The notes: generated by a model not told the origin, from the sequence alone. A stretch of DNA of 64,000 bases from Kordia sp. SMS9 (GCF_003352465.1 NZ_CP031153.1:4976001-5040000), one strand, 5' to 3'. Numbered from the stretch's first letter, positions 1 through 9,670 are shown. Translations and numbers: made by a program.

Positions 1-3000
1 CATCATCATCGGCGTCAATGTCTAGATAGTCTGAACCGTCATTTATATTTCCATCGGTGTTTGCTGGAACAGTTCCTGCGGTGTTGTCTGCTTGACCGTC
101 CATATTTCCATCTGCAAAGACCGCATCGTCTGCATCTACATCACCATCATTGTCAGTGTCTAAGTCACCATTTCCTGTTTCGACAACATCGGTAATTCCA
201 TCATTGTCACTGTCTAAATCAAAATGGTTTGGAATACCATCATTATCGGCATCGAAGCCTGATTCGATCATGCCATTTACATCTCCAATTAGTAGATCGG
301 CTGGTGCATCGTCTAGATAGTTTGGTACGCCGTCGTTGTCTGTGTCTGCACTTGGATCTATTCCTGTTGGATTTTCATCCACATCGGCGATTCCGTCATT
401 GTCATCATCAACATCATCAACATCGGGAATTCCATCGGCGTCTGTATCTACTGGAAGTAATACTGCTGGACCTGTAGGGTCTTCTATGACACCAGTTATT
501 TCAATATTATCATCACCAACAAGATCATCAACCAATACGTATGTTGCCGTTAATACATTGATTCCATTGATATTTTCTATTTGTTGTGTAATTGGTATTA
601 GATTCCCTCGGTAATCGAAATCTATTCCACCTGCAGAAGAAGGTCCAAATTTTCGGTACGCATCATAATCAGATAAGGACGAGATTCCATACCAATAGAA
701 TTTTACTGTTGCGGCTTGTCCGTTTCCTACACATGCTAAAGAGAAGTCTATTAATCCATAAGGATAATCATATACCGCATCTTGACTCGCTAGAGAAGCT
801 TCTGTCAATAATACCATTGAGGTAATTTGATTACAATCTTCACCTACATTTGGCGATGTTACTTCTATGGTTACATAGTCACCATTTGCATCTGGAATTG
901 AGGCTACATCTGGTTGTTGACTATCTAGTGTTCCGTCATTGTTTCCATCTCCACCATTTGGTGCGCCATCTTCAACAGCTTCATCTACATTGTCCATATC
1001 ATTCGTAACACCTGTAAAATTCACTGTTACAGAACTTATGGAAGAGAGACAACTTGTTACTGTGTAATCAAAAATATATGTTCCTGTTACAAGACCTGAA
1101 CTATTTAAGGTTCCTGCACTTTGATCAAAGTTTACTCCTGGCGCAGCAGAACTTCCATTGATGCTCCATGTTCCTCCAGCATCTGGAGAACCATTGAGGT
1201 TTGTGAATAAATTTATAATTCCTGAAGCTGTTGTTGCTGCTATGGTATTGTTTGTTCCTGCATTTGGTGCTGCTTGCACTGATACTGTGACTGATGTAGT
1301 TTCATTGATAGTACATGGACCACTAGCATTTACTGTGTAGTCAAAGATATATACTCCTCCCGTGGTTGGATCGAATGTTCCTGCTCCTGCGCTAAAGTCT
1401 CCGCCAGGCATATTAGGAGAACTTCCTGAAACTGTCCAATTTCCTCCTAAATCCGCTCCTGTTAGTAATGTATTTAAGTCAACCAAAACATCTCCTGCAC
1501 AGGCATAATTGTCTGTTCCTGTTCCTGCTTCTGGTTTGTCTGTAACTGTAACCACTACTACATCTTCTCCTGCACACATGGTACCGTTGTCAGCATTTAA
1601 TCGAAACCATGTTGTTTCATTTACTGTAACGGAAGGTGTTAGTGTGGCTATTTCAAAAGGTGCACTCCATGGACCAGTTGGTCCATCTGTACTGTACGAC
1701 CAAGCATATCCCCCAGAACCATTGACTCCAATATTATCTTGAATGTTTAATGCTTCATTTGCTGCTACCGATGGTGTAAATGGTACTTCATAGATAGAAG
1801 CTGTAGCGGCAGTACACGAATCATCATTTATTTGAGCAGAAGGCGTTCCGTTAGGAATGGTTCCACTTGTAAAAGTGGAGGTATTAGAACCGTCGACAAA
1901 ACTTATGATTACGGAGTCTATTTCTCCAAAATCCTGAAATTCACAGTCATATATTTGTACTTTCCATCCTCCTTGTCTTGCATCATAGCCATTGAGCGGC
2001 GTCATATCGATAAGATTGATTCCTGAAGCAGGAGAGAAAACAGTACACACTGTACTGTTATTGGATGGATTGGAATAATAGGCATTGTATGTACCTGTTA
2101 AAGCGGGACCTGCTCCACTACATGCATTGTTTCTTGCAAATTCACATATATCAAAAACGGGAAGTGTTGGTGTGATGGTTTGATCATTGGTGAATGTTAG
2201 ATTTACTGCATTGTCTGCGGCATAACATGGACTTCCTGTTTCATTGAGTCCTAGTGGAATATTAACTAAACCATCTGGCGACACTAAATAATACCCAACG
2301 TCAGATATGTAGGTATGTGTTACGTTGAATGTAACTGACACTACGGTTGAATTTGTAATTCTGAAAGGTCTTTCTACTGGATCGTAATAGGTGAAATCTG
2401 TATTGTTTGCTGCTATACCATTAAGCATTACAGTATCTCCTGAACAAGCTATAAGGTCTGAACCTGCTTGTGTTTGAATAGATGTATTCCAAACCCAAGC
2501 TCTTCCTTCTTCAATAGTTCCTCCATCGTTTCTAACTACTAAATAACCCCCATCGGCTAATCCTGTTTGAATTCTTGTTGAGTTTATAGCATAGTTGTCA
2601 TAGGTATTAGTTGTTGGATTGAATAGATACCAATCATAGGTTGTGACTCCAACACCAGCCGGACATTCTAGTTGTCCGACATTTGCTCCTCCGTCAAACA
2701 CAAATATGGGATCATCTGAGTTTGCTGAGAAAAGTGGATTTGTATAATTTGTTGTGAGTGTTCCGCAATTGGAAGAAGCTGTTGGTGCAGATAATGCAAT
2801 TTCACTCCCTTCAAGTTTAATGACTAATACTGTCGTTGTTTCATCATTACAAGGACCTGTACCGCTAACTACATAATTAAAAGTAGATGGTCCTAACGGT
2901 AAACTAGATACTGTAAGCGTACTTCCTGAAAGTGCGCCTGTAGTATCATTATCCATCCAAATTCCTCCTGCATCTTCTGAACCATCCAGAGCAGAAAATA

Positions 3001-4162
3001 AATCTGCTGTGGTGTCTGTTGTAAAAACATAAAAAGGTCCAGAAGTTGCTCCGGAATTAGGGGGATTTGTAAGGGTTAGGGTTGCTGTTGTGGTAGCTGA
3101 TGTGTTTCCAAAAGGATCTGTTACTGTAATTTCAACAATTCTTGGGGTTGCTATTTCTGGAACTACTGCGCTATTAACATATACTAAATCATCGAGTGTA
3201 TTTCGTACTGTATTTACATCTGCACTTTGATTGGTTACTGTAAGCGTAGTTGTTCCGTTTCCTGAAACCGAAACTCCTGGAAATATACCTTTTATACTCA
3301 GTGTTTCATCTCCTACATCTTGCGGATTTGTTAAGGTAATAGTCATAAAGTCAAGACCGTGAGGCGCATTGAATTCAGACGTTGCTCCTGTTGATGCTGC
3401 ATCTAAAAATTCTGTGCTTTTAGAACATCCAGGTACTGAAATATTTATACCTCCTGCTCCTGTAATATTTGTATCGTCTAATCGTATGTAAGGAACTGGT
3501 GCTAGATCTAGTGTAAAAGGTTCACCAGAAGCAGCTTCCGCTCCATCCGTAACATAATATTCTACCGTAAGACTTGTAACAGCTATATTACTTTGTACCG
3601 TCCAATAGGTTCCGGCTGTACTAATGGAGCTGGAAGAACCAATATGAATTTCGGAAGTATTATTGTTATTTATGAAATGACCTGTTTGTCCTCCTGTTAA
3701 ACTTCCTGAAAATAAAGCTCCTGCATCTGGACTTGATATTTTTATGTTTTCTGTACGAATTAATTCGCTGTGTTCTTGTGAACTTAGTATGACATGTACA
3801 GGTTCGCTAAATGTATAGGTGTATAAGTTCCCCGAAATACCCGTAGTAGCTCTACTATTATTGAAACTATTTGTTAGTATTATGGCAGGAGCTACTGCAT
3901 TTTCTACGCCTCCAGTGGTTACGGAAGGACCTCTAGTAATGTCAACAGTCACAAAAGTAACGCCGTCTCCAACAGCAGATAGACTGCTCGTTTGGAAGTT
4001 ATTTTCAGGAACTGTTCCTGATAAACCTCCCCAAGTTGTTACTACTTGAGCTTTGGACTCACTTGAAAATACAAGCATCAAAACAAGTACAATAACAAAC
4101 TGCAATCGGTGGATTTTATGTGTAGTAATTCTCTTTTTTATTGTGGAACGATGGTTGTTCAT
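1..4162 (-). CDS. Giant secreted multidomain repeat protein, 3' end outside window
   Basis: An uninterrupted minus-strand frame runs from an ATG at 4162 to the window edge, giving 1387 visible residues; the C-terminus is missing. Residues about 15-37 form a signal peptide ending in KAQ. The following region is Ser/Thr/Gly-rich, with repeated modules carrying motifs such as SEDAGGIW (near 400) and SPDAGGTW (near 987), typical of flavobacterial PKD/SprB-like surface proteins. Residues about 720-756 (GGWKVQIYDCE then GEIDSVIISF) resemble a proprotein convertase P-domain. From about residue 1235 the chain becomes a run of Asp-rich thrombospondin type 3-like calcium-binding repeats (DTDADGIPD, DNDGVPN, DADNDGIPN, DSDNDGIT). 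Known relatives end in a T9SS sorting domain and work on the cell surface in adhesion or gliding; that domain would lie to the left of base 1 and cannot be seen. Specific function is unknown. Confidence 0.85.
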   Translation of the reverse strand, partial: MNNHRSTIKKRITTHKIHRLQFVIVLVLMLVFSSESKAQVVTTWGGLSGTVPENNFQTSSLSAVGDGVTFVTVDITRGPSVTTGGVENAVAPAIILTNSFNNSRATTGISGNLYTYTFSEPVHVILSSQEHSELIRTENIKISSPDAGALFSGSLTGGQTGHFINNNNTSEIHIGSSSSISTAGTYWTVQSNIAVTSLTVEYYVTDGAEAASGEPFTLDLAPVPYIRLDDTNITGAGGINISVPGCSKSTEFLDAASTGATSEFNAPHGLDFMTITLTNPQDVGDETLSIKGIFPGVSVSGNGTTTLTVTNQSADVNTVRNTLDDLVYVNSAVVPEIATPRIVEITVTDPFGNTSATTTATLTLTNPPNSGATSGPFYVFTTDTTADLFSALDGSEDAGGIWMDNDTTGALSGSTLTVSSLPLGPSTFNYVVSGTGPCNDETTTVLVIKLEGSEIALSAPTASSNCGTLTTNYTNPLFSANSDDPIFVFDGGANVGQLECPAGVGVTTYDWYLFNPTTNTYDNYAINSTRIQTGLADGGYLVVRNDGGTIEEGRAWVWNTSIQTQAGSDLIACSGDTVMLNGIAANNTDFTYYDPVERPFRITNSTVVSVTFNVTHTYISDVGYYLVSPDGLVNIPLGLNETGSPCYAADNAVNLTFTNDQTITPTLPVFDICEFARNNACSGAGPALTGTYNAYYSNPSNNSTVCTVFSPASGINLIDMTPLNGYDARQGGWKVQIYDCEFQDFGEIDSVIISFVDGSNTSTFTSGTIPNGTPSAQINDDSCTAATASIYEVPFTPSVAANEALNIQDNIGVNGSGGYAWSYSTDGPTGPWSAPFEIATLTPSVTVNETTWFRLNADNGTMCAGEDVVVVTVTDKPEAGTGTDNYACAGDVLVDLNTLLTGADLGGNWTVSGSSPNMPGGDFSAGAGTFDPTTGGVYIFDYTVNASGPCTINETTSVTVSVQAAPNAGTNNTIAATTASGIINLFTNLNGSPDAGGTWSINGSSAAPGVNFDQSAGTLNSSGLVTGTYIFDYTVTSCLSSISSVTVNFTGVTNDMDNVDEAVEDGAPNGGDGNNDGTLDSQQPDVASIPDANGDYVTIEVTSPNVGEDCNQITSMVLLTEASLASQDAVYDYPYGLIDFSLACVGNGQAATVKFYWYGISSLSDYDAYRKFGPSSAGGIDFDYRGNLIPITQQIENINGINVLTATYVLVDDLVGDDNIEITGVIEDPTGPAVLLPVDTDADGIPDVDDVDDDNDGIADVDENPTGIDPSADTDNDGVPNYLDDAPADLLIGDVNGMIESGFDADNDGIPNHFDLDSDNDGITDVVETGNGDLDTDNDGDVDADDAVFADGNMDGQADNTAGTVPANTDGNINDGSDYLDIDADDD

Positions 4163-4223
4163 TTCCTCAAAAAACAGTCTAACTCTCGAGTAGCTAATTA
4201 AAAGATATCTTAACATAAGTGAA

Positions 4224-4260
4224 AAGTATATTAGTATACTTCTAATTAGATAGAAGTATA
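4224..4260. promoter_or_regulatory. Mutually exclusive inverted repeats upstream of giant secreted gene
   Basis: Three copies of an AAGTATA/TATACTT element lie so that the middle one can pair with either neighbour: AAGTATA (4224-4230) with TATACTT (4235-4241), or TATACTTCT (4235-4243) with AGAAGTATA (4252-4260). The element is 62-98 bases upstream of the start at 4162. It could be a tandem operator or an alternating leader hairpin; sequence alone does not decide. Confidence 0.35.
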
Positions 4261-4463
4261 TTTGGTTAGTTAGAATATTGGCTTTATATTTAAATACGAA
4301 TTGAAGTTGTTTACAACTTACCTATCTATTTATTTAATAAGCAAATCAGTAATTTCGTATTTTTGATATATTGGAATTGTGTCAGTTAGATATGTCTGAC
4401 TTCTAATAGCGTAAAGATGTAACATAATACGGTTGATTTTTAATTAAATTAACTGTTATCCTG

Positions 4464-4511
4464 CCCTGCTTTTGTTTGCTCTCCAAAGTTTTACAATTGC
4501 GGGGTTTTTTT
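4464..4511 (+). terminator. Possible terminator of an unidentified plus-strand transcript
   Basis: CCCTGC (4464-4469) can pair, with one G-U pair, with GCGGGG (4499-4504), directly followed by seven Ts (4505-4511). The loop is long (29 bases), so this is weak. No plus-strand gene precedes it, so it would belong to a small RNA starting after about 4170, or it is fortuitous. Confidence 0.25.
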
Positions 4512-5209
4512 AATTTTTATATAAGCTATATGATAATTTATATATATAAATCATATAGACAGCTTTTCTTTTACTCTTTCAAGTAAATATGATAGTAATC
4601 GCTTATTGAATGGTTTGATAAAATAGTTCTTAGAAAACTACTCAAGGGATTTAATCAGGGTTTTAGAGGGAAATTGAATTAGACACATGGGCTTTGTTAG
4701 GTTTTTTTGTTATTATAATTTTTTTTTAATATTTAATTACGATTCTTTTTTAAAGAAAAATATGTTGTTAAAATAAGATAAATAATGGTGATCAAAAATG
4801 ATTTTACCTTACTTTAACTACGGTATTCAAATTTTAATTTGATAAAGTAAAAATCGTATTATTATCTCTTGCCCCTTTTGTACTTAAAAATTAGATTGAA
4901 ACATATTCTTAAAAAAATGTAGCACTAATCTTACGATTATAAATATAGTTAATATTTTCTTAAAACCAAATGAATTTCGACACTTGAGCGTAAATAATAT
5001 GCTTTTTGTCGATGAATCGACATTTTCGTTAGATCAATAAAAAATTAAAATTCGATATCTTATCTAAAATTAAAGCTGAAAATAGCAGTATACACTATTT
5101 GATGCATCTTTTTTGTATGCGCTATGAGAGCATTTTTAGGAATTTATTTTATTGGATTAATTTGAGTTGGTTTAGCTTTTAGCAAAAATAGTTTTACATT
5201 TTAAATTTT

Positions 5210-6298
5210 CTATTTACTTCTAAAAACTCTTTTTAGAAAACGAACCATTTCTGGGGAATTAACAGTGATTCCATTTAATTTGAATTCTGTAATGGTGACC
5301 AAACCTCCTAAAATTTTTTCTTCGTTTTTTTCTTCTATGACTTGTACTTCAACAGATGATTCTTGTTGATAAATCGTCATGTTTAAACTTTCAATTTGTT
5401 TGTCTTTTAGTTGCAACATTGTACTGGCTAATGCTAATTGTGACTTGTAAAAATAAACTTGTGAAGCTAATTTTTGAACGCTCATATCTGTAAACTCTGA
5501 AGCTGCACTTTCAAACTCTGGACTTTCGGGTAAGTGAAGATAAATTTGTAACGCTTCTTTTATTTTATCCAACGCCTCTTCTCCATCTTTTGGAATTACG
5601 GTAAATAAAGTTTCATGTGCTTTGGATTCTATATTGGTTTCTGCGTTGATACCAATGTCTTTTAAAAAGGTAGCAAAATAGATGAGATATTGCTCGCAAG
5701 AAGTTTGGATTTCGGGTGGGAAAGTGAAGGTGTTTGTTAGGTTTCGTTGGTTAGGACTTTTAGTTAATTCAAAAAAAACATTTTCAATTTTAACATTTAG
5801 TAATTCAGTTATTTCTTTATGAACAACAAAAATATCTCTTAACCATACATCACTAGTTAGATAGATATTCAAACCTAATTGAATTACTTCTTGGAAGTTT
5901 TCAAACTGTTCTTCTTCATTAATATATACAAGCTCATTATCATCTAGAGATTTAGTTAGCCTTTTAAAAAAAGAATGAATTCCATATTGAAAATTCCAAT
6001 TATCCATATTCAAATGTATATTAACATGAGAAATTTCGTTATCTGTAAAATTTATACTTGTATAGGATGTAAAAATAAAATCCCATTTATAATAAAAGTT
6101 GTCTTCGAAAAGTATTCTAGTAGCAAAAATTTTCTCGCCAAAAATATCTGACATCTTGATTCCTGATAGCTTATCAACTTCTTCAAACAATAAATAAAAA
6201 CCAAGATCTGGGTCATTAATTTCTATACTCCCTATAACTTCTCCATCCAAAAAAACTTTTTCCTGCTCTCTATCTATTACCAAATTCGGCTTTCCCAT
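5210..6298 (-). CDS. Hypothetical protein, 362 aa
   Basis: A soluble acidic protein with no signal peptide and no membrane segment. I do not recognise the family. Residues 1-270 are mixed alpha/beta in character with many aromatic residues. Residues about 280-330 look like a coiled coil (QLALASTMLQLKDKQIES). The last 30 residues (GGLVTITEFKLNGITV, then a basic end FLKRVFRSK) form a separate short segment. It stands alone between two long non-coding spacers, in the same orientation as the giant secreted gene but 1 kb upstream of it, so there is no operon context. Its base composition matches the neighbours. The ATG at 6298 is the only good start. Confidence 0.7.
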   Translation of the reverse strand: MGKPNLVIDREQEKVFLDGEVIGSIEINDPDLGFYLLFEEVDKLSGIKMSDIFGEKIFATRILFEDNFYYKWDFIFTSYTSINFTDNEISHVNIHLNMDNWNFQYGIHSFFKRLTKSLDDNELVYINEEEQFENFQEVIQLGLNIYLTSDVWLRDIFVVHKEITELLNVKIENVFFELTKSPNQRNLTNTFTFPPEIQTSCEQYLIYFATFLKDIGINAETNIESKAHETLFTVIPKDGEEALDKIKEALQIYLHLPESPEFESAASEFTDMSVQKLASQVYFYKSQLALASTMLQLKDKQIESLNMTIYQQESSVEVQVIEEKNEEKILGGLVTITEFKLNGITVNSPEMVRFLKRVFRSK

Positions 6299-6619
6299 AT
6301 CTTAACTATTAATTACAATACGTTTGTTGCTACAATGTACTCAAATGTTACATTTCCTACAAAAAAAGGGAAATTCAAAATGCAAAAGTCTTTTGAAACG
6401 TCATTGCGAACGTTTTGTAAAAAACGTGTGGCAATCTGTTAGTTAAGAAACAGATTATTTCGATTGAACTCAATACAAGTACTTTGTCATGCTTCCTCGT
6501 AACGTTTCTGATTGGATTCGGTTAAAAAGTTCCAAACGTCACTTCGAGTGAAATTTTGAAAAAATTTTGTATCGAGAAGTACTTTGGTTTTCCGAGCTGT
6601 TCTCGATACATTTTTACCT

Positions 6620-6643
6620 ATCTCGACTGCGCTCGATATGACA
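6620..6643. repeat. Dispersed intergenic repeat, copy 1
   Basis: Carries CTCGACTGCGCTCGATATG. The same element, with G in place of one A, occurs at 16526-16550 and 21760-21784. All copies are intergenic. TCGA at each end allows a short hairpin. Confidence 0.6.
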
Positions 6644-7022
6644 AAAATACTCGAACTGACGTTCAGTGCAAACAAATCGTACTTCAAAAATCAACAATCG
6701 TACTTCGAACTGAGTTAGCGATAGCAGTGGAAAGCCCACAGCGAGTGTGCGAGCGCGGACTTGCAGCGAATAGCGCGACCTGAAGCGTAGCGGAAGGGAA
6801 CTTCCTAATTAATTTGATGATGTGTCGATTTGACAATTTGTTGATCATATAGTTATAATGGTATACTTTGGAATCATTGAACGCGATTGCGATACGAAAT
6901 GAACGAATAAACAAATCGACGAATCCTCAAAAAAACAAAAAAGTCTAAAATCGATAGCGATCTAAAGCGAAGCGTATCTAAAAGCACTTGTGCTGAGCTT
7001 GCCGAAGCAAAAACAATTGTAT

Positions 7023-7057
7023 AAAATTTAAAGTTCGCGGATAATTCCGTAAATTTG
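7023..7057 (+). promoter_or_regulatory. Putative lpd promoter with shared upstream 16-mer
   Basis: TAAATTTG at 7050-7057 matches the Bacteroidota -7 box TAnnTTTG, 33 bases before the lpd ATG. Upstream, AAAATTTAAAGTTCGC (7023-7038) is identical to 40263-40278, just before the -7 box of the glyoxylate-shunt regulator gene. The match could mark a shared operator (see findings). Confidence 0.45.
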
Positions 7058-7090
7058 CACTTCGAAAAACAGACAACAAAATTTTAAGAT

Positions 7091-8482
7091 ATGAGTACAT
7101 ACGATATCATCGTTTTAGGAAGTGGTCCTGGTGGATATGTAACTGCCATTAGAGCTTCTCAATTAGGGTTGAAAACCGCAGTCGTTGAGAAAGAAAGTTT
7201 GGGTGGCGTTTGCTTAAATTGGGGATGTATTCCAACGAAAGCGTTATTGAAATCAGCACAGGTTTTTGAGTATTTGAAACATGCTGGCGATTACGGATTG
7301 TCCGTAAAAGAGTATGATAAAGACTTTGACGCGGTAGTACAACGTAGTCGTAATGTAGCAGATGGAATGAGCAAAGGAGTTCAGTTCTTAATGAAAAAGA
7401 ATAAAATTGACGTGATTAACGGTTTTGGAACGCTAAAAGCTGGAAAGAAGATTGATGTAAAAGATGCCGATGGAAATGTAACCGAATATAGCGCCAAACA
7501 TATTGTGATTGCTACAGGAGCGCGCTCGCGCGAATTGCCAAGTTTACCACAAGATGGCGTAAAAGTGATTGGCTACCGTAAAGCAATGACCTTGCCGCAG
7601 CAACCTAAGAAAATGATCGTTGTTGGTTCAGGTGCGATTGGTGTAGAGTTTGCCTACTTTTATAACTCGATGGGAACAGAAGTAACAATTGTGGAATATA
7701 TGCCAAAAATTGTTCCTGTAGAAGATGATGAAGTTTCCAAACAATTGGAACGTTCGTTTAAGAAAAGTGGTATCAAAATTATGACGTCTGCGGAAGTGAC
7801 TTCAGTAGATACTTCGGGCGATGGCGTAAAAGCAACCGTAAAAACGAAAAAAGGTGAGCAAATCTTAGAAGCTGACATCGTACTTTCGGCAGTTGGAATT
7901 AAAACGAATATCGAAAACATCGGATTAGAAGCTGTGGGAATTGCGACCGATAGAGATAAAATTTTAGTAAACGATTACTACCAAACAAATATTCCTGGGT
8001 ATTATGCTATTGGAGATGTAACGCCTGGACCAGCCTTGGCACACGTTGCTTCTGCGGAAGGAATTTTATGTGTAGAGAAAATTGCAGGAATGCATGTAGA
8101 AGCCTTGGATTATGGAAATATTCCTGGATGTACGTATTGTTCTCCAGAAATTGCTTCGGTTGGTTTGACAGAGAAGCAAGCAAAAGAGCAAGGCATTGAC
8201 ATTAAAGTTGGAAAGTTCCCATTCTCTGCTTCTGGAAAAGCAAGTGCTGGCGGAAATAAAGAAGGATTTGTCAAAGTAATTTTTGACGCCAAATACGGCG
8301 AATGGTTAGGCTGTCACATGATTGGTGCTGGCGTAACAGACATGATTGCCGAAGCGGTGTTGGGTAGAAAATTAGAAACTACTGGACACGAAGTATTAAA
8401 AACAGTGCATCCGCATCCAACGATGAGTGAAGCGGTCATGGAAGCTGTGGCAGATGCGTATGATGAAGTCATTCACATTTAA
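7091..8482 (+). CDS. lpd: Dihydrolipoyl dehydrogenase (E3)
   Basis: FAD-dependent E3 subunit that reoxidises dihydrolipoamide with NAD+ in the pyruvate, 2-oxoglutarate and branched-chain dehydrogenase complexes; cytoplasmic. The 463 residues match the family length. The FAD motif GSGPGG is at residues 10-15, the redox disulfide C41-x4-C46 sits in GGVCLNWGCIP, the NAD-binding motif VVGSGAIGVEF lies near 178-190, and the C-terminal catalytic pair H442/E447 is in HPHPTMSE. It is monocistronic: a promoter box lies 33 bases upstream and a strong terminator follows 12 bases after the stop. No E1 or E2 genes are nearby, so this is a free-standing E3 gene. Confidence 0.97.
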   Translation: MSTYDIIVLGSGPGGYVTAIRASQLGLKTAVVEKESLGGVCLNWGCIPTKALLKSAQVFEYLKHAGDYGLSVKEYDKDFDAVVQRSRNVADGMSKGVQFLMKKNKIDVINGFGTLKAGKKIDVKDADGNVTEYSAKHIVIATGARSRELPSLPQDGVKVIGYRKAMTLPQQPKKMIVVGSGAIGVEFAYFYNSMGTEVTIVEYMPKIVPVEDDEVSKQLERSFKKSGIKIMTSAEVTSVDTSGDGVKATVKTKKGEQILEADIVLSAVGIKTNIENIGLEAVGIATDRDKILVNDYYQTNIPGYYAIGDVTPGPALAHVASAEGILCVEKIAGMHVEALDYGNIPGCTYCSPEIASVGLTEKQAKEQGIDIKVGKFPFSASGKASAGGNKEGFVKVIFDAKYGEWLGCHMIGAGVTDMIAEAVLGRKLETTGHEVLKTVHPHPTMSEAVMEAVADAYDEVIHI

Positions 8483-8494
8483 TAATATATTGAA

Positions 8495-8520
8495 AAGCTG
8501 CTCTTAGAGCGGCTTTTTTT
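8495..8520 (+). terminator. Rho-independent terminator of lpd
   Basis: A stem AGCTGCTCT pairing with AGAGCGGCT (one G-U pair) is followed by seven Ts, directly downstream of the lpd stop. Confidence 0.85.
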
Positions 8521-8539
8521 ATACTTTTTAGTTTTTTGT

Positions 8540-9175
8540 ATGAAGAAATTATTGTGTATCCTTATTGGAATTGTTTTGGCTAGTTGTTCTGGAACGAAAA
8601 GCGAGTCAAGAATAAAGAAAAGACCTAAATTACCGCCTATAGTTTCCTGCGCTGAAGATGCTAAGATTTTTGATCAAGATGTAAAGTATGAAACTAATAA
8701 ACTTAACACAATTGAACATTTGTCATACTCAACCACTTATGTTCGTTTGTATAATCAAACTGATTCTCTAGAAAAAAATGAAATACGATACAAGCTTGCG
8801 AAAACATCAGAAAGAGTCGCATTAAAAGTATTTCCCACAATAAAACTCACAGATGCTTCTAGATTACTAGCTGAGAATTATAAAACAATTTTATTTTCTA
8901 CAAATAGAGTGAGAAAAAATGTTTCAGATTCTAAATATTTTGAAAATTTAATTATTCCAAACGATCAAAGTAATCTTCAACTTTTCGTTTATGTCGTTAG
9001 CGGTATAAGAGATAAGCAATTCACAACTAGTTTCCATTTCTTTGTATTGAACACCACGTATAACTCATTATTGTATTATGATTATGTCAAAACTGAATGT
9101 GATCCTAGAGACGAAACCATGTTTATGAAAACTTTGTATTACGGAATGAACAAATTAAAAAATAGTGTAAAATAG
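8540..9175 (+). CDS. Predicted lipoprotein, 211 aa, unknown function
   Basis: Starts with a short basic-hydrophobic signal and the lipobox LASC (Cys 16), so the mature protein is probably lipid-anchored in the envelope. The remainder is hydrophilic with two hydrophobic beta-rich patches near 145-175 (LQLFVYVVSGI and FHFFVLNT) and a C-terminal helix. I do not recognise the family. The next gene starts two bases after its stop, so the two are probably co-transcribed. Confidence 0.75.
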   Translation: MKKLLCILIGIVLASCSGTKSESRIKKRPKLPPIVSCAEDAKIFDQDVKYETNKLNTIEHLSYSTTYVRLYNQTDSLEKNEIRYKLAKTSERVALKVFPTIKLTDASRLLAENYKTILFSTNRVRKNVSDSKYFENLIIPNDQSNLQLFVYVVSGIRDKQFTTSFHFFVLNTTYNSLLYYDYVKTECDPRDETMFMKTLYYGMNKLKNSVK

Positions 9176-9177
9176 TT

Positions 9178-9483
9178 ATGTTAGAACCAATTCAAAAAGA
9201 AACAAAAACACTGCAATGGTTTCGATGGATCGCGATTTTGGAAGGAATTTCATTTATCGCTTTCTTTATAACGATGCCGTTAAAATATTTTATGGAAATG
9301 CCAACGCCCAATAAATTTGTGGGAATGGCACACGGAATTTTGTTTATCGTATATGTAGTATATGCGTATTTGCTCACCGAAGAACAACACTGGACTAAGA
9401 AAAGTTTTGGTGTTTTATTTGTTGCTTCGTTACTTCCTTTTGCTACGTTTTATGTGGAACGGAAGTATTTGAAGGCGAAATAA
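9178..9483 (+). CDS. DUF3817 family integral membrane protein
   Basis: 101 residues with three predicted membrane helices (about residues 15-38, 46-68 and 76-94). The sequence pattern RWIAILEGISFI, MPLKYF and GMAHGILF is characteristic of the DUF3817 family, small bacterial inner-membrane proteins of unknown function; in some species the domain occurs beside transporters. It follows the upstream lipoprotein gene by two bases, so an operon is likely. No catalytic residues are evident. Confidence 0.85.
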   Translation: MLEPIQKETKTLQWFRWIAILEGISFIAFFITMPLKYFMEMPTPNKFVGMAHGILFIVYVVYAYLLTEEQHWTKKSFGVLFVASLLPFATFYVERKYLKAK

Positions 9484-9670
9484 TACCAATTGTATAGTCA
9501 AATCTCTTAAAAAAACAGATATTCAGAATTTTAGCACCAAACTTTAGTTCACTTCTTTCCTTACGGATTCACATAATATATGTAGTATATTTTTTTTATT
9601 TTACTTTCTTGGGTAACATTTTTTTACTTCTTGAACTGAATAGTAGTATTAATCATATAAATCACATATT

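Larger units (their letters stand above)
4163..5209. other. Gene-free AT-rich intergenic region
   Basis: About 1 kb with no supportable coding frame on either strand. It holds overlapping inverted repeats just upstream of the giant secreted gene (4224-4260), a 7-bp-arm inverted repeat AAGTTGT/ACAACTT at 4304-4319, and a GC-rich patch followed by a T run at 4464-4511. The rest, 4520-5209, is very AT-rich and I see nothing further in it. Confidence 0.6.
6299..7090. other. Repeat-rich spacer upstream of lpd
   Basis: About 790 bases without a credible gene; short frames here are low-complexity and overlap repeats. The spacer contains degenerate copies of short dispersed elements common in Flavobacteriia: a GTCATTGCGAACG...GGCAATCTG element near 6402-6440, a CTCGACTGCGCTCGAT element at 6620-6643, and a GCTGAGCTTGCCGAAG element near 6990-7009. 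A GC-richer stretch lies at 6720-6800. The lpd promoter occupies the last 70 bases. Confidence 0.55.

Noticed and set aside
1..600. Short plus-strand frames with His/Leu/Arg-rich or Ser/Thr-rich products at the left edge.
   Set aside because: They are shadows of the Asp-rich calcium-binding repeats of the minus-strand giant gene.
4435..4451. A 17-base match (TTTTTAATTAAATTAAC) between the 4.4-kb spacer and the 6S RNA region at 16717.
   Set aside because: The match is entirely AT-rich with no extended similarity on either side; chance is the likely reason.
6487..6914. Overlapping short frames on both strands in the spacer before lpd.
   Set aside because: They consist of repeat elements and low-complexity sequence, with no protein-like conservation pattern.
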